Shown: positions 8,906-18,870, counted from the first letter of the stretch. The stretch is DNA of 64,000 bases from Cytophagales bacterium (GCA_013298025.1 JAAFJE010000015.1:102474-166473), one strand, 5' to 3'. Notes: generated from the sequence alone by a model not told the origin. Numbers and translations are program-made.

Positions 8906-10000
8906 CTATAAATTGTTCATGGCTTCCTTGGTGAATTGTAGCAAACAGCGGTTTATATCGTGTTTATTTTTGACAAAAGTTTGTATGCTTGTAGCGTCAA
9001 AGGGCATTGTCAACGCCTGCTGAATGCCGTGGGTATAGGCTGCTATGTTATTATTTTCGACCAACAATCCATTAAAACCATTGAGTACGGCTTCGTTTGT
9101 GCCTCCGCCAATGGCATAAGCAACACAGGGCTTGCCACAGGCTTGGGCTTCGAGCAGGGCGTTGGGATACCCTTCGGCATGAGAGCCTTGAAGATACAGC
9201 GTAGCATGACGCAAAAACGCATACGGATTGGCTTGCTCGCCCACAAAAACAACTTTGTTGGCTATAGGAGTATGGGCTATTTGTTGCCAAAGTCGGTCGT
9301 ATTCTTGTGGGGTAAAACGCCCAATTATCCAATACACAAAATCGCAGGGGAGCAGGGCTAGGGCTTTTAAAATGCGGTCGTGCCCTTTCACCGATGCTAA
9401 ACGCCCAACCGTGACAAAAATGGGTCTATCTTTCGGAATAGGCAACGTGATTGGAAGCTGGCTTTGTTGTTGGATAAAACTGTAATCCAATGGATTATAC
9501 CAAACGCTTATGTTGGAAGTATCAAGAGCATACTGTTGTAAAAAAAACGTTTTCATCCATTCCGACTGCACAATAATATGTTGAAACCTGCGATACAATA
9601 GCCTGTGCAACAAGGCTTTTCCCCACGCCAAGGGTGTGGATGGAAGATGCGAAATACGTGTCACGAGCTTTGTTTCTTTGGGTAAAAAAGGGGATAAAAG
9701 GGCTATGTACCACGTAAAATCTAGTACGCTCAACAACAGTTGAGGACGCAACTGGCGTATCAAGTCAATAAGCTGCCAAGCGGTATAACGTACCCTTCGC
9801 TGGGGTAAAATATGTTGCTGTATCGCTGGTGAAAGGGTAAAAAATGAGGGCTTGTCGGTTGTTAAATACGCCAAATGTACTTCCCACAACACAGGGGACA
9901 AATGATTGAGCAAGGTGCTTATGACCTTTTCTGTACCTCCTGCGTACAGGTTTGGCATGAGCACAAGAAGGCGAATAGGTGCTTTTATCGTATTCATCAT
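8906..10000 (-). CDS. Glycosyltransferase family 4
   Basis: 364-residue GT-B glycosyltransferase. N-terminal 'LLVLMPNLYAGGTEKVISTL' carries the GGTE loop, and 'LYLQGSHAEGYPNALLEAQA' is the donor-binding E-x7-E motif. 'PIFVTVGRLASVKGHDRIL' is the usual start of the donor domain. The first two codons are both ATG (10000 or 9997). It is 45 bp after an asparagine synthase gene and 9 bp before the next GT4, so it belongs to the same operon. Specificity unknown. Confidence 0.9.
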   Translation of the reverse strand: MMNTIKAPIRLLVLMPNLYAGGTEKVISTLLNHLSPVLWEVHLAYLTTDKPSFFTLSPAIQQHILPQRRVRYTAWQLIDLIRQLRPQLLLSVLDFTWYIALLSPFLPKETKLVTRISHLPSTPLAWGKALLHRLLYRRFQHIIVQSEWMKTFFLQQYALDTSNISVWYNPLDYSFIQQQSQLPITLPIPKDRPIFVTVGRLASVKGHDRILKALALLPCDFVYWIIGRFTPQEYDRLWQQIAHTPIANKVVFVGEQANPYAFLRHATLYLQGSHAEGYPNALLEAQACGKPCVAYAIGGGTNEAVLNGFNGLLVENNNIAAYTHGIQQALTMPFDATSIQTFVKNKHDINRCLLQFTKEAMNNL

Positions 10001-10045
10001 GATAGCAATAAGTATTAAATCGTATCGAACCTCTTCTAATCAAAT

Positions 10046-11899
10046 TTACCTGTCTATCCAGTGTTTGTACCAAAGTTGAAACTGCAAAATATGCCAAACG
10101 GCTGTGCTATAGGCTGTTTTTCCTGCTAAAAAATCCTTCAAATATTGTTGACAAACCTTGGGGTCTAACAAGCCAGATGTTTCAAGACTGGTTTGGTGTA
10201 GGTTGTCGTGCAGGATTGTACGAAAGGCTTTGTCACCCAACCAACGAGCCAAAGGAATACTAAATCCTTTTTTTGGTCTTTGCATCATCGTAGCAGGCAT
10301 AGCTTGATGCACGATTTTTTTAAAAAGGTACTTGGTTGTTCCGTCCCGAATTTTGACATTTCCTTGTACGCTTGCCATCAGTTCTACCAAACGATGGTCG
10401 AGCAGGGGTTCTCTGGCTTCTATGCCAGCGTACATACAAGCCCTATCTACTTTTGCCATAATATCATTCGGCAAATAATGTTGGTAATCCCACGCCAGCA
10501 TGGCATTGATGGGGTCTGATGTACTCGGCTCATCGCTCAAATATCTTTGTGCCTCCGCTTGACTCGTTTGCTGTGTAAGTATTTTGTGATAATACTGGCT
10601 TTGAATTTTTATCAAACTTAATAGCTGTAAATCAGATGCTGCACAGGCAATAAACTTTTGTACTTTGGGTGAAAAATTTCTTCCTAATAACCGTTCAACG
10701 AGTTGCAATCGTAGGGCTGTTGGCATTTTTTGTAAATAATCTTTTGTCTTACAAGCTTTTACATAACGAGCATAGCCCCCGAATACTTCGTCACCCCCGT
10801 CGGCTGATAAAATTACTTTTACGTGTTTGCTTGCCCATTGACTTAGCAGCACACAAGGAATAGCCGAACTATCGCCCAAGGGTTCGTCATAAATGATGGG
10901 CAATTGTGGTACAATGGCAAGGGCATCGGACAAAGTGCAAGTATAGATATAATGCGGTAAACCAAGCCTGCGAGCCACCCGACTCGCAAAGGCTGATTCG
11001 TCGTATTGGGGGTCGTCGAAGCCTATCGTGAATGTTTTGGTCGAAGGAAAATTCCCTTGTGCTACCTGATAAGCCACCCAAGTGCTATCATAGCCTCCGC
11101 TCAAAAAAATCCCTACAGGCACATCCGAAACCATCCTGTACGCACACGCACTTGTCAGTAATGCAGAGAGGTTTTCCAAGAGCTGTGCCTCGTTGTAGGG
11201 GAGGAATGTATCGCTTTGAAATTTGTTCCAATACTTTAGCTGGGTTAATTTTCTTTGTCGGCAATCGAAGCAAACGAGATGCCCCACAGGATTTTTTTGT
11301 ACATGTTGAAAAATACTCAACGGTGCAGGAATGTATCCATACCGAAAAAACGCATCAACGCCTTGTTTATCAATAGTTTTTACAAAGGAGGGATGTGCTA
11401 AAAGGGCTTTCAACTCCGAGCCAAAAAGCAAGATTCCTTGGTGATAGTAATAGTAAAGTGGCTTGGTGGCTGCCCTATCGCTGCCCAAATACAATTGCTG
11501 TGTACGCCGATTGTACAAGGCAAAAGCAAACATACCAATACATTTATCTAAGGCCGCCATGCCCCAGCAGTCGAATGCTTTGATGAATACTTCGGTATCA
11601 CCGCTCGACTCAAACCTGTAGCCAGCTTGTTGTAAACTGATTTTTATTTCTTGAAAATTATATATTTCACCATTATACACCAGCATCCAATCGCCAAAGG
11701 TATAGGGCTGTTTGCCTGCTTCCGATAAATCAAGAATAGCCAAACGTCTATGACCCAAGCCTATTTGATAATGGTCGAGTTGCTCAAAGAAAAGCCCTTC
11801 GCCGTCGGGACCTCTATGCCACAGCGTTTGTGTCATTTTTTCTAGCACTGCTCGATGCGAGCCATGCCGAAAGTCGATAAAACCTGCAAATCCACACAT
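10046..11899 (-). CDS. asnB: Asparagine synthase (glutamine-hydrolysing), exopolysaccharide operon copy 2
   Basis: About 617 residues. The start at 11899 is required because the glutaminase nucleophile Cys must directly follow Met ('MCGFAGFIDF'); an ATG 60 bases upstream would bury it. 'HRGPDGEG', 'VYNGEIYNFQ' and the synthetase loop 'SGGYDST' are present; the usual SGGVDS has Val replaced by Tyr, a change seen in some polysaccharide-cluster members. It is clearly diverged from the other synthase in this operon, so the two probably act on different acceptors rather than being recent duplicates. It follows the polymerase gene by 46 bp. Confidence 0.9.
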   Translation of the reverse strand: MCGFAGFIDFRHGSHRAVLEKMTQTLWHRGPDGEGLFFEQLDHYQIGLGHRRLAILDLSEAGKQPYTFGDWMLVYNGEIYNFQEIKISLQQAGYRFESSGDTEVFIKAFDCWGMAALDKCIGMFAFALYNRRTQQLYLGSDRAATKPLYYYYHQGILLFGSELKALLAHPSFVKTIDKQGVDAFFRYGYIPAPLSIFQHVQKNPVGHLVCFDCRQRKLTQLKYWNKFQSDTFLPYNEAQLLENLSALLTSACAYRMVSDVPVGIFLSGGYDSTWVAYQVAQGNFPSTKTFTIGFDDPQYDESAFASRVARRLGLPHYIYTCTLSDALAIVPQLPIIYDEPLGDSSAIPCVLLSQWASKHVKVILSADGGDEVFGGYARYVKACKTKDYLQKMPTALRLQLVERLLGRNFSPKVQKFIACAASDLQLLSLIKIQSQYYHKILTQQTSQAEAQRYLSDEPSTSDPINAMLAWDYQHYLPNDIMAKVDRACMYAGIEAREPLLDHRLVELMASVQGNVKIRDGTTKYLFKKIVHQAMPATMMQRPKKGFSIPLARWLGDKAFRTILHDNLHQTSLETSGLLDPKVCQQYLKDFLAGKTAYSTAVWHILQFQLWYKHWIDR

Positions 11900-11945
11900 A
11901 AGTTTTATATTTAGGTTGAAGAACAATAGGGTAAAGCTGTACTTT

Positions 11946-13217
11946 TTACTTCCATTCAACGGCTTGATGCAATGCCTTTAGGCAAGTGGCTATAGCCCAA
12001 ACGGCAAGGGCAAATAGTACAATGCGTTTTTGTAAATACAATTGAAACAACAGGTTGTTGCGGTGTATATAAAATGCCCAAATACTAAAAAATAGTACCG
12101 TAACGCCCAAGCCAAAGCCACGTGTACAACGCAACAACAAACAGCCTAAGCCTAAAATGCCGTGATACACCACCACAAACACACACAAACCAACCCAACC
12201 GCTACTGGCCCATACATCGCCCCAAATATTATAGGCTAAACCATAGGACAAATCGGGGAAAAGAATTCTTTGGTCTAAATAATGGCTTTTCGAGTCCATA
12301 CCCAGCCAATCGCCGCCCACACTTAGCTGTGCCGCCAAGTCGATAGGATGATAAAAGTCGGTACTAATTTGTTGGCGTAAAGTTTCTGATAAATTAGCCT
12401 GTATGCCTGCTGGCTCGCCTGTGACAAATGTATGAAAAAGCACATCTTCCCAAGAGGGGTATATTTCTTCAAACAAATCCATTCTATGGGCTTGCAACAA
12501 GGGTAACAATAATTTTGAAACAAAAAAGAGCAAGGCAACGAGCGTTGTCAGGATAATTTTCCCATAATATTTTCTTGAAAAAAAATACCTCCCTAACTGG
12601 CGAGGAGTATTGCCCAATCGTACACAAAACATGGCTATCAGTGCAAACACAGCCGTAGAACGATTGCCTCCCAGCCAAAGGTCTAGTCCGAGCAAGCCCC
12701 AAGCCATGCAACTATACCAAGGCTTTCTTTCGATAAATGCCGTTATCGCCAACAGCAATGCCCCCATTTCCCAGCACACGCTCCAGCGGTCGGCTTCGGC
12801 ATTGAGCATGGCTTGCAAATCGCCCTTGCTGATTTCGTTTCTGTGCCAATACCAATCGCCATGTTTCAACAACGACATACTTATCCCCACCAAAGCGATG
12901 GCAAAAGCTACCAAGCAGTAATAGCTCGGTGTTGGTTTCTCTCGCCTTCCCCAATCATATATTTCTATGTAATGGTCATAGCAATACGCTCCTGCAATGT
13001 TGCTCACCAATACCAAGCAATACACCGTATAGCATAAGTCGTACAATGGCATGGTTTGGTCGGTATCATAAGGATTGAGTACCAATCCTGAAAAGCCCGG
13101 CAAAAAGTAAATCATGGCACTGCCAAAAGCAAGGGCAAAGAAGTCGAACGAACGCTTTTGGGTGGCATAATACCATACACCTACCAAACAAAGTACATAA
13201 AAAAGCCAACGCATCAT
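11946..13217 (-). CDS. O-antigen polymerase-like membrane protein (Wzy candidate)
   Basis: About 423 residues with 10 or more hydrophobic segments spread along the protein and a large hydrophilic loop near residues 250-330 ('ILFPDLSYGLAYNIWGDVWA' follows it), the topology expected of Wzy/O-antigen ligase-type polymerases. No catalytic motif is diagnostic, so the call rests on topology, length and position between polysaccharide genes. The ATG at 13217 overlaps the stop of the epimerase gene (ATGA), which favours it over the ATG at 13259. It would polymerise repeat units on the periplasmic side of the inner membrane. Confidence 0.7.
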   Translation of the reverse strand: MMRWLFYVLCLVGVWYYATQKRSFDFFALAFGSAMIYFLPGFSGLVLNPYDTDQTMPLYDLCYTVYCLVLVSNIAGAYCYDHYIEIYDWGRREKPTPSYYCLVAFAIALVGISMSLLKHGDWYWHRNEISKGDLQAMLNAEADRWSVCWEMGALLLAITAFIERKPWYSCMAWGLLGLDLWLGGNRSTAVFALIAMFCVRLGNTPRQLGRYFFSRKYYGKIILTTLVALLFFVSKLLLPLLQAHRMDLFEEIYPSWEDVLFHTFVTGEPAGIQANLSETLRQQISTDFYHPIDLAAQLSVGGDWLGMDSKSHYLDQRILFPDLSYGLAYNIWGDVWASSGWVGLCVFVVVYHGILGLGCLLLRCTRGFGLGVTVLFFSIWAFYIHRNNLLFQLYLQKRIVLFALAVWAIATCLKALHQAVEWK

Positions 13218-14191
13218 ACCACAACCGATTGGGCTTTGTACCAAGCCAAGGTTTGCCACAAGCCTTCTCGGCTATATACTTGGGGGCTATAACCCAAATG
13301 CTTTTCAGCTAAAGCAATAGATGCCCAACTCTGCCGAATATCGCCGGGCCGTTCGGTGGTGTAGTACATGGGTTGGGTTGTTCTGTTGAATTGGTTAAGA
13401 TGATGCCAAAGGTTATTCAATGATACATTTTCACCACAGGCTATGTTGAAAACCCTTTCCTGAAGTGTTTCCGTCGGTTGCATCAACGCCAACATATTGG
13501 CATACACTACGTTGTCGATATAGGTAAAATCTCTGGATTGCTCCCCCGAACCATAGATTTGTGCTTGTTCTTCTTGCAACAATGCTTTTATAAATCGAGG
13601 AATAACAGCCGCATACATCCCATCAGGGTTTTGCCTAGGACCAAATACATTGAAATAGCGTAAGCCTATACAATTGGTTCGGTAGGTTTGAAAAAAGATT
13701 TGAGCATATATTTCGTTGATATACTTGGTACAAGCATACGGCGAAAGCAATTGCCCAAGCTTGTCTTCTTGCTGTGGAAACACCTGTGTATTGCCATATA
13801 CCGAAGAGGAGGAGGCATACACCATTTTTCGGACAGGCAAGGTTTTTACAGCTCTGAGCATATTCATAAAACCTTGCACATTTACTTCATGCGTCTGAAA
13901 AGGGTCTTGTACCGAACGTGCCACAGCCCCCAATGCTGCTTGGTGCAACACAAAGTCGATGCCTTCGCAGGCTTGCAAGCAAGTGGTGTATGACCGAATA
14001 TCGCCTTCGATAAAGTGAAAATTGGGTTCGTTTGCCAAATGGGCAAGGTTGTGCCAATAGCCCGTAGCAAGATTGTCGAGTACTACCACTTTTTTTGCAT
14101 GGTGTTTTATCAGAAAATCTACCAAGTGAGAACCAATAAACCCCGCTCCGCCTGTCACGAGAAAGGTATGCTTTGCAATAAAATTTTCCAT
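13214..14191 (-). CDS. NAD-dependent sugar epimerase/dehydratase (extended SDR, WbpP-like)
   Basis: 325-residue extended short-chain dehydrogenase. Rossmann motif 'TGGAGFIGSHLVDFL' at about residues 10-24, catalytic Ser and Tyr-x3-Lys in 'ASSSSVYG' and 'YACTK', and 'LRYFNVFGPRQNPDG' as in UDP-N-acetylglucosamine 4-epimerases of the WbpP/Gne group. It probably supplies a UDP-HexNAc or uronic acid donor for the transferases next to it; substrate is inferred. The ATG at 14191 is preferred over 14236 because it lies close to the Rossmann strand; it still overlaps the upstream GT2 gene by 37 bases. Confidence 0.88.
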   Translation of the reverse strand: MENFIAKHTFLVTGGAGFIGSHLVDFLIKHHAKKVVVLDNLATGYWHNLAHLANEPNFHFIEGDIRSYTTCLQACEGIDFVLHQAALGAVARSVQDPFQTHEVNVQGFMNMLRAVKTLPVRKMVYASSSSVYGNTQVFPQQEDKLGQLLSPYACTKYINEIYAQIFFQTYRTNCIGLRYFNVFGPRQNPDGMYAAVIPRFIKALLQEEQAQIYGSGEQSRDFTYIDNVVYANMLALMQPTETLQERVFNIACGENVSLNNLWHHLNQFNRTTQPMYYTTERPGDIRQSWASIALAEKHLGYSPQVYSREGLWQTLAWYKAQSVVV

Positions 14192-15147
14192 AAAGAAATG
14201 GGTTGAAAGATGTATTGAACTTGGGCTTTTAGCCAATAATAGTGCCTAAATAAGCCATTTGTTTTTAGACGACCTTTGGCCAAATAAGTCACCACATAAA
14301 TCAATTTTTTTTTCGGTGTTGGCAGTAATTCGGCCAATTGTAACACCAAGGTAAAATGATGTGTAAAAAACGCCCTCAACAAATACCGCTCAACACGCTG
14401 TGCTAAGGCTTTTTGTTGACGAGCATTTAGCTCCATCATGGTTTGTTGACATACCCGATAGGCACTGAAAAGCACCGCATTACCTACTTGATTGAATTGC
14501 GTAGAAAAACTTTGGTCACTTTTGCGTACCAAGGTTAAAATCTGTGGTATATAGCCATATTCCCATTGCTGTGCCGAACGAAACCAAAAATCAAGGTCTT
14601 CATACGCCAATGCTTCGTTGTAGCCACCCAAGGCTTCAAATACTTTTCGCCGACTCATCATAGAAGGTGCAGCAATAAATGACTTTGCCAATAGTTTTTC
14701 AAATACCTTGCCTTGTGGCATGGGTTGTTGGTAGAGGCTTTGTAACGGTATGCCTTGGGTATCTATCCATAAAATATTGCTATATACTACGCCTACGCTC
14801 ATGGATGATGCTTGAAAAAAAGCAACTTGCTCGGCTATGCGTTCGGGCAACATGAGGTCGTCGGCAGCAAAATCAACCAGATACGTACCTGTCGATTGCC
14901 GAAAGCCTTCATTAAAACTGGCACAAATGCCTTGGTTTTCAAGATGAAAAATACACAAAACTGCCGGGTTTCGCTTTTGCCATTGTCTGATTCGACTGGC
15001 AGTGTCGTCGGTACTGGCATCGTCTATGACAATCAATTCTATATGAGGATAGCTTTGTGCTACCACCGAATCAAGTGCCTCTACAACATACGGAGCTTGG
15101 TTGTAGCAGGTACAAATGACACTAACGAGCGGAGAATTTTCCATCAT
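14155..15147 (-). CDS. Glycosyltransferase family 2
   Basis: 330-residue GT-A glycosyltransferase. 'PLVSVICTCYNQAPYVVEAL' is the standard family 2 opening, 'VIDDASTDDT' the nucleotide-binding strand, and 'FAADDLMLPERI' holds the metal-binding DxD-type acidic pair. The C-terminal 100 residues are basic and hydrophobic and may sit at the membrane. The start overlaps the wzz-like gene by 26 bp, indicating translational coupling. It would extend the lipid-linked repeat unit in the cytoplasm. Confidence 0.9.
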   Translation of the reverse strand: MMENSPLVSVICTCYNQAPYVVEALDSVVAQSYPHIELIVIDDASTDDTASRIRQWQKRNPAVLCIFHLENQGICASFNEGFRQSTGTYLVDFAADDLMLPERIAEQVAFFQASSMSVGVVYSNILWIDTQGIPLQSLYQQPMPQGKVFEKLLAKSFIAAPSMMSRRKVFEALGGYNEALAYEDLDFWFRSAQQWEYGYIPQILTLVRKSDQSFSTQFNQVGNAVLFSAYRVCQQTMMELNARQQKALAQRVERYLLRAFFTHHFTLVLQLAELLPTPKKKLIYVVTYLAKGRLKTNGLFRHYYWLKAQVQYIFQPISLWKILLQSIPFS

Positions 15148-16198
15148 GATTGGCTAAAAGTGATAAGCGTAGTCCTTTGATAAAACTGTACAAGATGCCC
15201 ACAAACAAGCCCAACAACCCGCACGACCATCCCCAAAGTAGGCGTTGTGGACTGCTCTTTTGTAAAGGTACTTGGGCTGGTTCTAACACTTTGAAAATAG
15301 GCGTTTGGTGATGTACTTTAAGCCTTGTTTCTTCCAATTGCTTGCTTAGTTCGGTATAAAGGGCATAAGCCAATTCGGCTTCTTGCTGGAGTTTTTTCCC
15401 CTGATTTTTGTTTTTCCATAAAAATAAAGCTTGGTGTTTGTCCCAAAAATCGGCATAACGAAACAAGGCTTTGTTGTATCGACTGTAGGCTTCTTGCTGT
15501 TTTTGTGCTAAAAATTGCTTGTCTTGCAGGCTTTTGTCGATGCGGTATTGGGTTACGTAATCGGTCAAATAATGTTGGGCGAATGTTACCAACTGGGCGG
15601 CTATCACAGGGTCAGGCATGGTAATGGACAAATGAATTATTCCTGTTTTTTTGTCCATTGTCACTTCCATTTTTTCTTGTAAAAACCGCACTCCTTCATA
15701 TTGAGTAGCACTCAATTGTAGGCAAATCTTTTGATTTTTAGGGCTTTGCTTTGGTTCTTCTCCTCTAAACACCCGAATTATTTTATAGCCTAGCCCTGCC
15801 TTGTGTTGTTGAGCAAGGTATTGTTCGAGCCTCACGGCTTTGGGCTGCGTATGCACTTGTGTACGAAGCATCGACAGTAAAAAAGGCGTGCTTTGTAAAA
15901 TATGCGGATAAAGGTCGGGTCTTACGGCTTCGGTCGAATTAAGCTGACTGAGGTCGATACCCGTCAGACTAGCGAGGGTACGATATTTACCAAATTCTCC
16001 CATTTCGTCGGCATTGAGTTCGGGTAAAATCTTTACCTCTGCGGTGTATAAATTGGGTAAATACCAAGCATAAGCCAGCCCAGCTATGCCACCCAACAAG
16101 CTCAACAACAGCACTTTCCAACGATAACAATACATGGTCGTAAAAACCCTATGGGTTTCCAGTCGCACAAGAGGTTTGCTAGGATGACGAGCAAGCAT
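15122..16198 (-). CDS. Wzz/chain-length determinant family protein
   Basis: 358-residue polysaccharide co-polymerase. A first transmembrane helix (about 28-46, 'WKVLLLSLLGGIAGLAYAWY') is followed by the Wzz signature 'LYTAEVKILPE', a long periplasmic coiled-coil region (about 200-300) and a second helix (about 325-345) preceded by the family's 'PAQVPLQKSSPQR' proline-rich stretch. No BY-kinase domain is fused, so regulation by autophosphorylation must involve another protein if it occurs at all. It lies 72 bp after the wza-like gene. Confidence 0.88.
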   Translation of the reverse strand: MLARHPSKPLVRLETHRVFTTMYCYRWKVLLLSLLGGIAGLAYAWYLPNLYTAEVKILPELNADEMGEFGKYRTLASLTGIDLSQLNSTEAVRPDLYPHILQSTPFLLSMLRTQVHTQPKAVRLEQYLAQQHKAGLGYKIIRVFRGEEPKQSPKNQKICLQLSATQYEGVRFLQEKMEVTMDKKTGIIHLSITMPDPVIAAQLVTFAQHYLTDYVTQYRIDKSLQDKQFLAQKQQEAYSRYNKALFRYADFWDKHQALFLWKNKNQGKKLQQEAELAYALYTELSKQLEETRLKVHHQTPIFKVLEPAQVPLQKSSPQRLLWGWSCGLLGLFVGILYSFIKGLRLSLLANHDGKFSAR

Positions 16199-16270
16199 AA
16201 ATTTTTATCAAAAAAGGTTTGAACAAAAAGCTTTTAAAAACATCTAACGAAAAGGCTTCACCCATCGCCT

Positions 16271-18556
16271 TTATTTCAAGGCATTCATAATGCTTATAAC
16301 CAAATACACCAACGAGCCTGTACCACTAAGCAGGGCTACTTTTTCGCTTGACGATAAAGGCGGATGCAGTGGTTTGCTTTTGTAGGGTACGATGATTTCG
16401 GAAGCAGGCTTTACCGCAGGGTATTTTCTATACAAACCATAACGCCTGATTTTATCGGCAAAACCATTGGCATACTTGATATAAATGCGTTTGGCATCGG
16501 CATCGGCTGTAAGCCCACCAGCCTGTGCCAAATAACGCTTGAGCGATTGCCCTTGACGAAAACTCAACATTACAGGATTCCATACCGCACCCGAAAGCTT
16601 AACCGTTTCGAGTTTTTGAGGAATCTGTAAGGTATCACCATGAATCAGCAATAGGTCTTGCGACGAATGTGGATGCTTGAGAATAAACGGCAAATCAATG
16701 GCAACCGACTGCCCAGCTCGTGCAAGAATAGCTCCTTCGAGATAGGCTTCTGGCTTAATACCTCCTGCTTTTCGGATTAAATCTGAAATACATTCGTGTT
16801 GCTCTAGCAAGGTGTAACTTCCTGTAAACCAAAGTTCTCCATTGGCAAATACTGTTTTTTGCCTTTGGTAACGAGGCAATTTTCTCACAATAATTCTATC
16901 GAATGCCTGTAAGGGAAAAGACGGATACGCCTGCCATGTTGTTTTGTCGAAATGTATGGTATATAACAATACTTGCGTAGTACTGTCGCTTATATTTTCC
17001 GACTTGATACGCCTCGCTACTTCGAGTTGCGTACTGGCTTGGTCGGTAAAGCCTCCTGCCAATAAAATGGCATCAGCAACGCCCATGCCCGCATAAAAAG
17101 GATAATGATTGGGGCGGTTTACCTCGCCTTCTACACTAAAAGTAGCCGTTGCCTGTAAGTCTGTTTTGGCAAAAATATGTACTTCGTCTTCATTTTGTAA
17201 AGGAATATCCGCTTCGGTTTGTTGCAACAAAGCCGCCAAATCGAAGCCTAGCCATTCTACGAGTCCTTGGGCATTTTTTCGTTTCAAAATGGCTCTGGCT
17301 AAAAAGGCTTCTGGTCGTAGCCCTTCGGCTTTGGCTATCAATTTCAACAAAGTAAAGCCCTTATTATCAATAGAATAACTATTAGGACGAAATACACTAC
17401 CCGTAATTTTCACATGATTGTCTATCCTTTCGAGGATACTCCCCACGTGGTATTGGTCGCCAGCCTGCAAAGCCCAATCAGGGATTTGTTGTAATAAAAT
17501 ATTGTGTAAATATTTTTCACTGGTCGTATTTCGCAACAATTGAATACTTTTGGTATAAGCCTTTTCGGTAAAACCGCCAGCAAAACGCAATACGTCCTGT
17601 AACGTTTCGGTAGGTTTTACTTCAAAAATCATTGGTCTTTTCACCGCTCCTGTGAGTTGCACTTGGGGCATGGCATCGGGAATCCGAATGATGTCTTGGT
17701 CTTGTAAAAGCAAATTATCGCCTATCACAGCTTTCAACAAAAAGTCATATACATCTAAAACCGCCAAACGCTTGCCTTGTCTGATAAGTTCTATTGCCCT
17801 AAACGAACCTCTGTCAGAAGGCCCACCAGAAGCATACAAAGCGTGCAACACGCTTGCCAACGACGGAAGCGTATAATGCCCCGGATGCTGTACTTCGCCC
17901 GTCAGCGTTACGCTTATACTCCGAACATTGCCCAACGTAACTTGTGCCGACACGCCGCTTTTAGGCAGGTTTAGCCCTTGGTACAATTGCCTCAAACGTT
18001 TGATAATCAAAGATGAGGCTTGTTCTATACTTAACCCATTAACATATATCGGACTCAAATTCAGCATTTTTACCGTTCCTTCTGGACTTACTTTCAAGGT
18101 ATAATGGTCGAGGGCTTGTCCGAATATATCTACAAAAAGTTCATCATCAGGGCCCAATTGATAGGAAGGAGGCGTAGGCAAGCGTAAGTTTGGTTCAAAA
18201 GACAACTTACCTTGTCTGAAAAAATTTGCTCCAAAAATCGGGGAAGCAGCAGCCGTGCTATCGGGCTTGACAAGCGTAACGATCGATTTTCGCCCTTGCT
18301 CGGCGGTAGCGTTTTGGGCAAGCTGTGGGTATTTTTCGGCAATACTCGACCGCATCGCCAAAATGTCGGTTGTCGAAAAACCTTGCAAGCGAGCAAGATG
18401 CTCTAATTGCGTAATAGACCAATGTTGTTGTTGGGCTTTTTGTAAAAAAGAATCAATGGCGATTTGTTCGACAGAAGGGAGTTGCTGGGCCAAGCCCGAA
18501 ACGACAGTAAGCTTTACATAAAGCCATACGCATCCAAGAAAATACAGATTTTTCAT
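16271..18556 (-). CDS. SLBB-domain polysaccharide export protein (Wza-like)
   Basis: 761-residue outer-membrane polysaccharide export protein and first gene of the exopolysaccharide operon. A signal peptide covers about residues 1-24. The Poly_export domain begins near 'YQLGPDDELFVDIFGQALDH' (about 130), followed by a series of SLBB repeats to about residue 720, each with the pattern 'V.L.GAV.RP' as in 'VQLTGAVKRPMIF' and 'VKLSGAVWNPVML'. A C-terminal hydrophobic helix follows. This long, many-SLBB form is the usual Bacteroidota version of Wza; E. coli Wza is about half this size. It forms the export channel. Confidence 0.92.
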   Translation of the reverse strand: MKNLYFLGCVWLYVKLTVVSGLAQQLPSVEQIAIDSFLQKAQQQHWSITQLEHLARLQGFSTTDILAMRSSIAEKYPQLAQNATAEQGRKSIVTLVKPDSTAAASPIFGANFFRQGKLSFEPNLRLPTPPSYQLGPDDELFVDIFGQALDHYTLKVSPEGTVKMLNLSPIYVNGLSIEQASSLIIKRLRQLYQGLNLPKSGVSAQVTLGNVRSISVTLTGEVQHPGHYTLPSLASVLHALYASGGPSDRGSFRAIELIRQGKRLAVLDVYDFLLKAVIGDNLLLQDQDIIRIPDAMPQVQLTGAVKRPMIFEVKPTETLQDVLRFAGGFTEKAYTKSIQLLRNTTSEKYLHNILLQQIPDWALQAGDQYHVGSILERIDNHVKITGSVFRPNSYSIDNKGFTLLKLIAKAEGLRPEAFLARAILKRKNAQGLVEWLGFDLAALLQQTEADIPLQNEDEVHIFAKTDLQATATFSVEGEVNRPNHYPFYAGMGVADAILLAGGFTDQASTQLEVARRIKSENISDSTTQVLLYTIHFDKTTWQAYPSFPLQAFDRIIVRKLPRYQRQKTVFANGELWFTGSYTLLEQHECISDLIRKAGGIKPEAYLEGAILARAGQSVAIDLPFILKHPHSSQDLLLIHGDTLQIPQKLETVKLSGAVWNPVMLSFRQGQSLKRYLAQAGGLTADADAKRIYIKYANGFADKIRRYGLYRKYPAVKPASEIIVPYKSKPLHPPLSSSEKVALLSGTGSLVYLVISIMNALK

Positions 18557-18599
18557 GGGTTGATAGGGTAGAATAGCGTGTAGAATTGCTAGTTAAAAG

Positions 18600-18636
18600 T
18601 GTCCCTAAAAAGGCTAAAACACACTTTTTAGGGACA
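18600..18636 (-). terminator. Hairpin terminator after DUF2795 gene
   Basis: Perfect 13-bp stem (TGTCCCTAAAAAG at 18600-18612 with 18624-18636), loop of 11 bases, 13 bases beyond the DUF2795 stop and 44 bases before the wza-like start. No separate exopolysaccharide promoter was recognised, so partial read-through here could drive the operon. Confidence 0.65.
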
Positions 18637-18648
18637 GGTGTTTGATGC

Positions 18649-18870
18649 TTAGTATTCGTCTTCGTTGAAGAAGAAATCGTCTTTTGTCGGATAATCAGGC
18701 CAAATTTCTTCGATGCTTTCATAAGGCTGACCGTCATCTTCGAGTTCTTGCAAATTTTCAACCACTTCCAAAGGCGAGCCTGTACGAATGGCGTAATCAA
18801 TTAACTCATCTTTTGTTGCAGGCCAAGGTGCATCTTCTAAATAAGACGCTAGTTCGAGTGTCCAATACAT
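18649..18870 (-). CDS. DUF2795 domain protein
   Basis: 73-residue acidic protein that is almost wholly a DUF2795 domain: 'LASYLEDAPWPATKDELIDY' near residues 7-26, then a helical region with 'SPLEVVENLQELED'. The highly acidic C-terminus (DDFFFNEDEY) is usual for Bacteroidota members. Function is not established; the domain resembles small nucleic-acid-associated helical domains. A long 5' leader (over 100 bases) with a TACTTTTG -7 motif precedes it, and a terminator follows. Confidence 0.85.
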   Translation of the reverse strand: MYWTLELASYLEDAPWPATKDELIDYAIRTGSPLEVVENLQELEDDGQPYESIEEIWPDYPTKDDFFFNEDEY

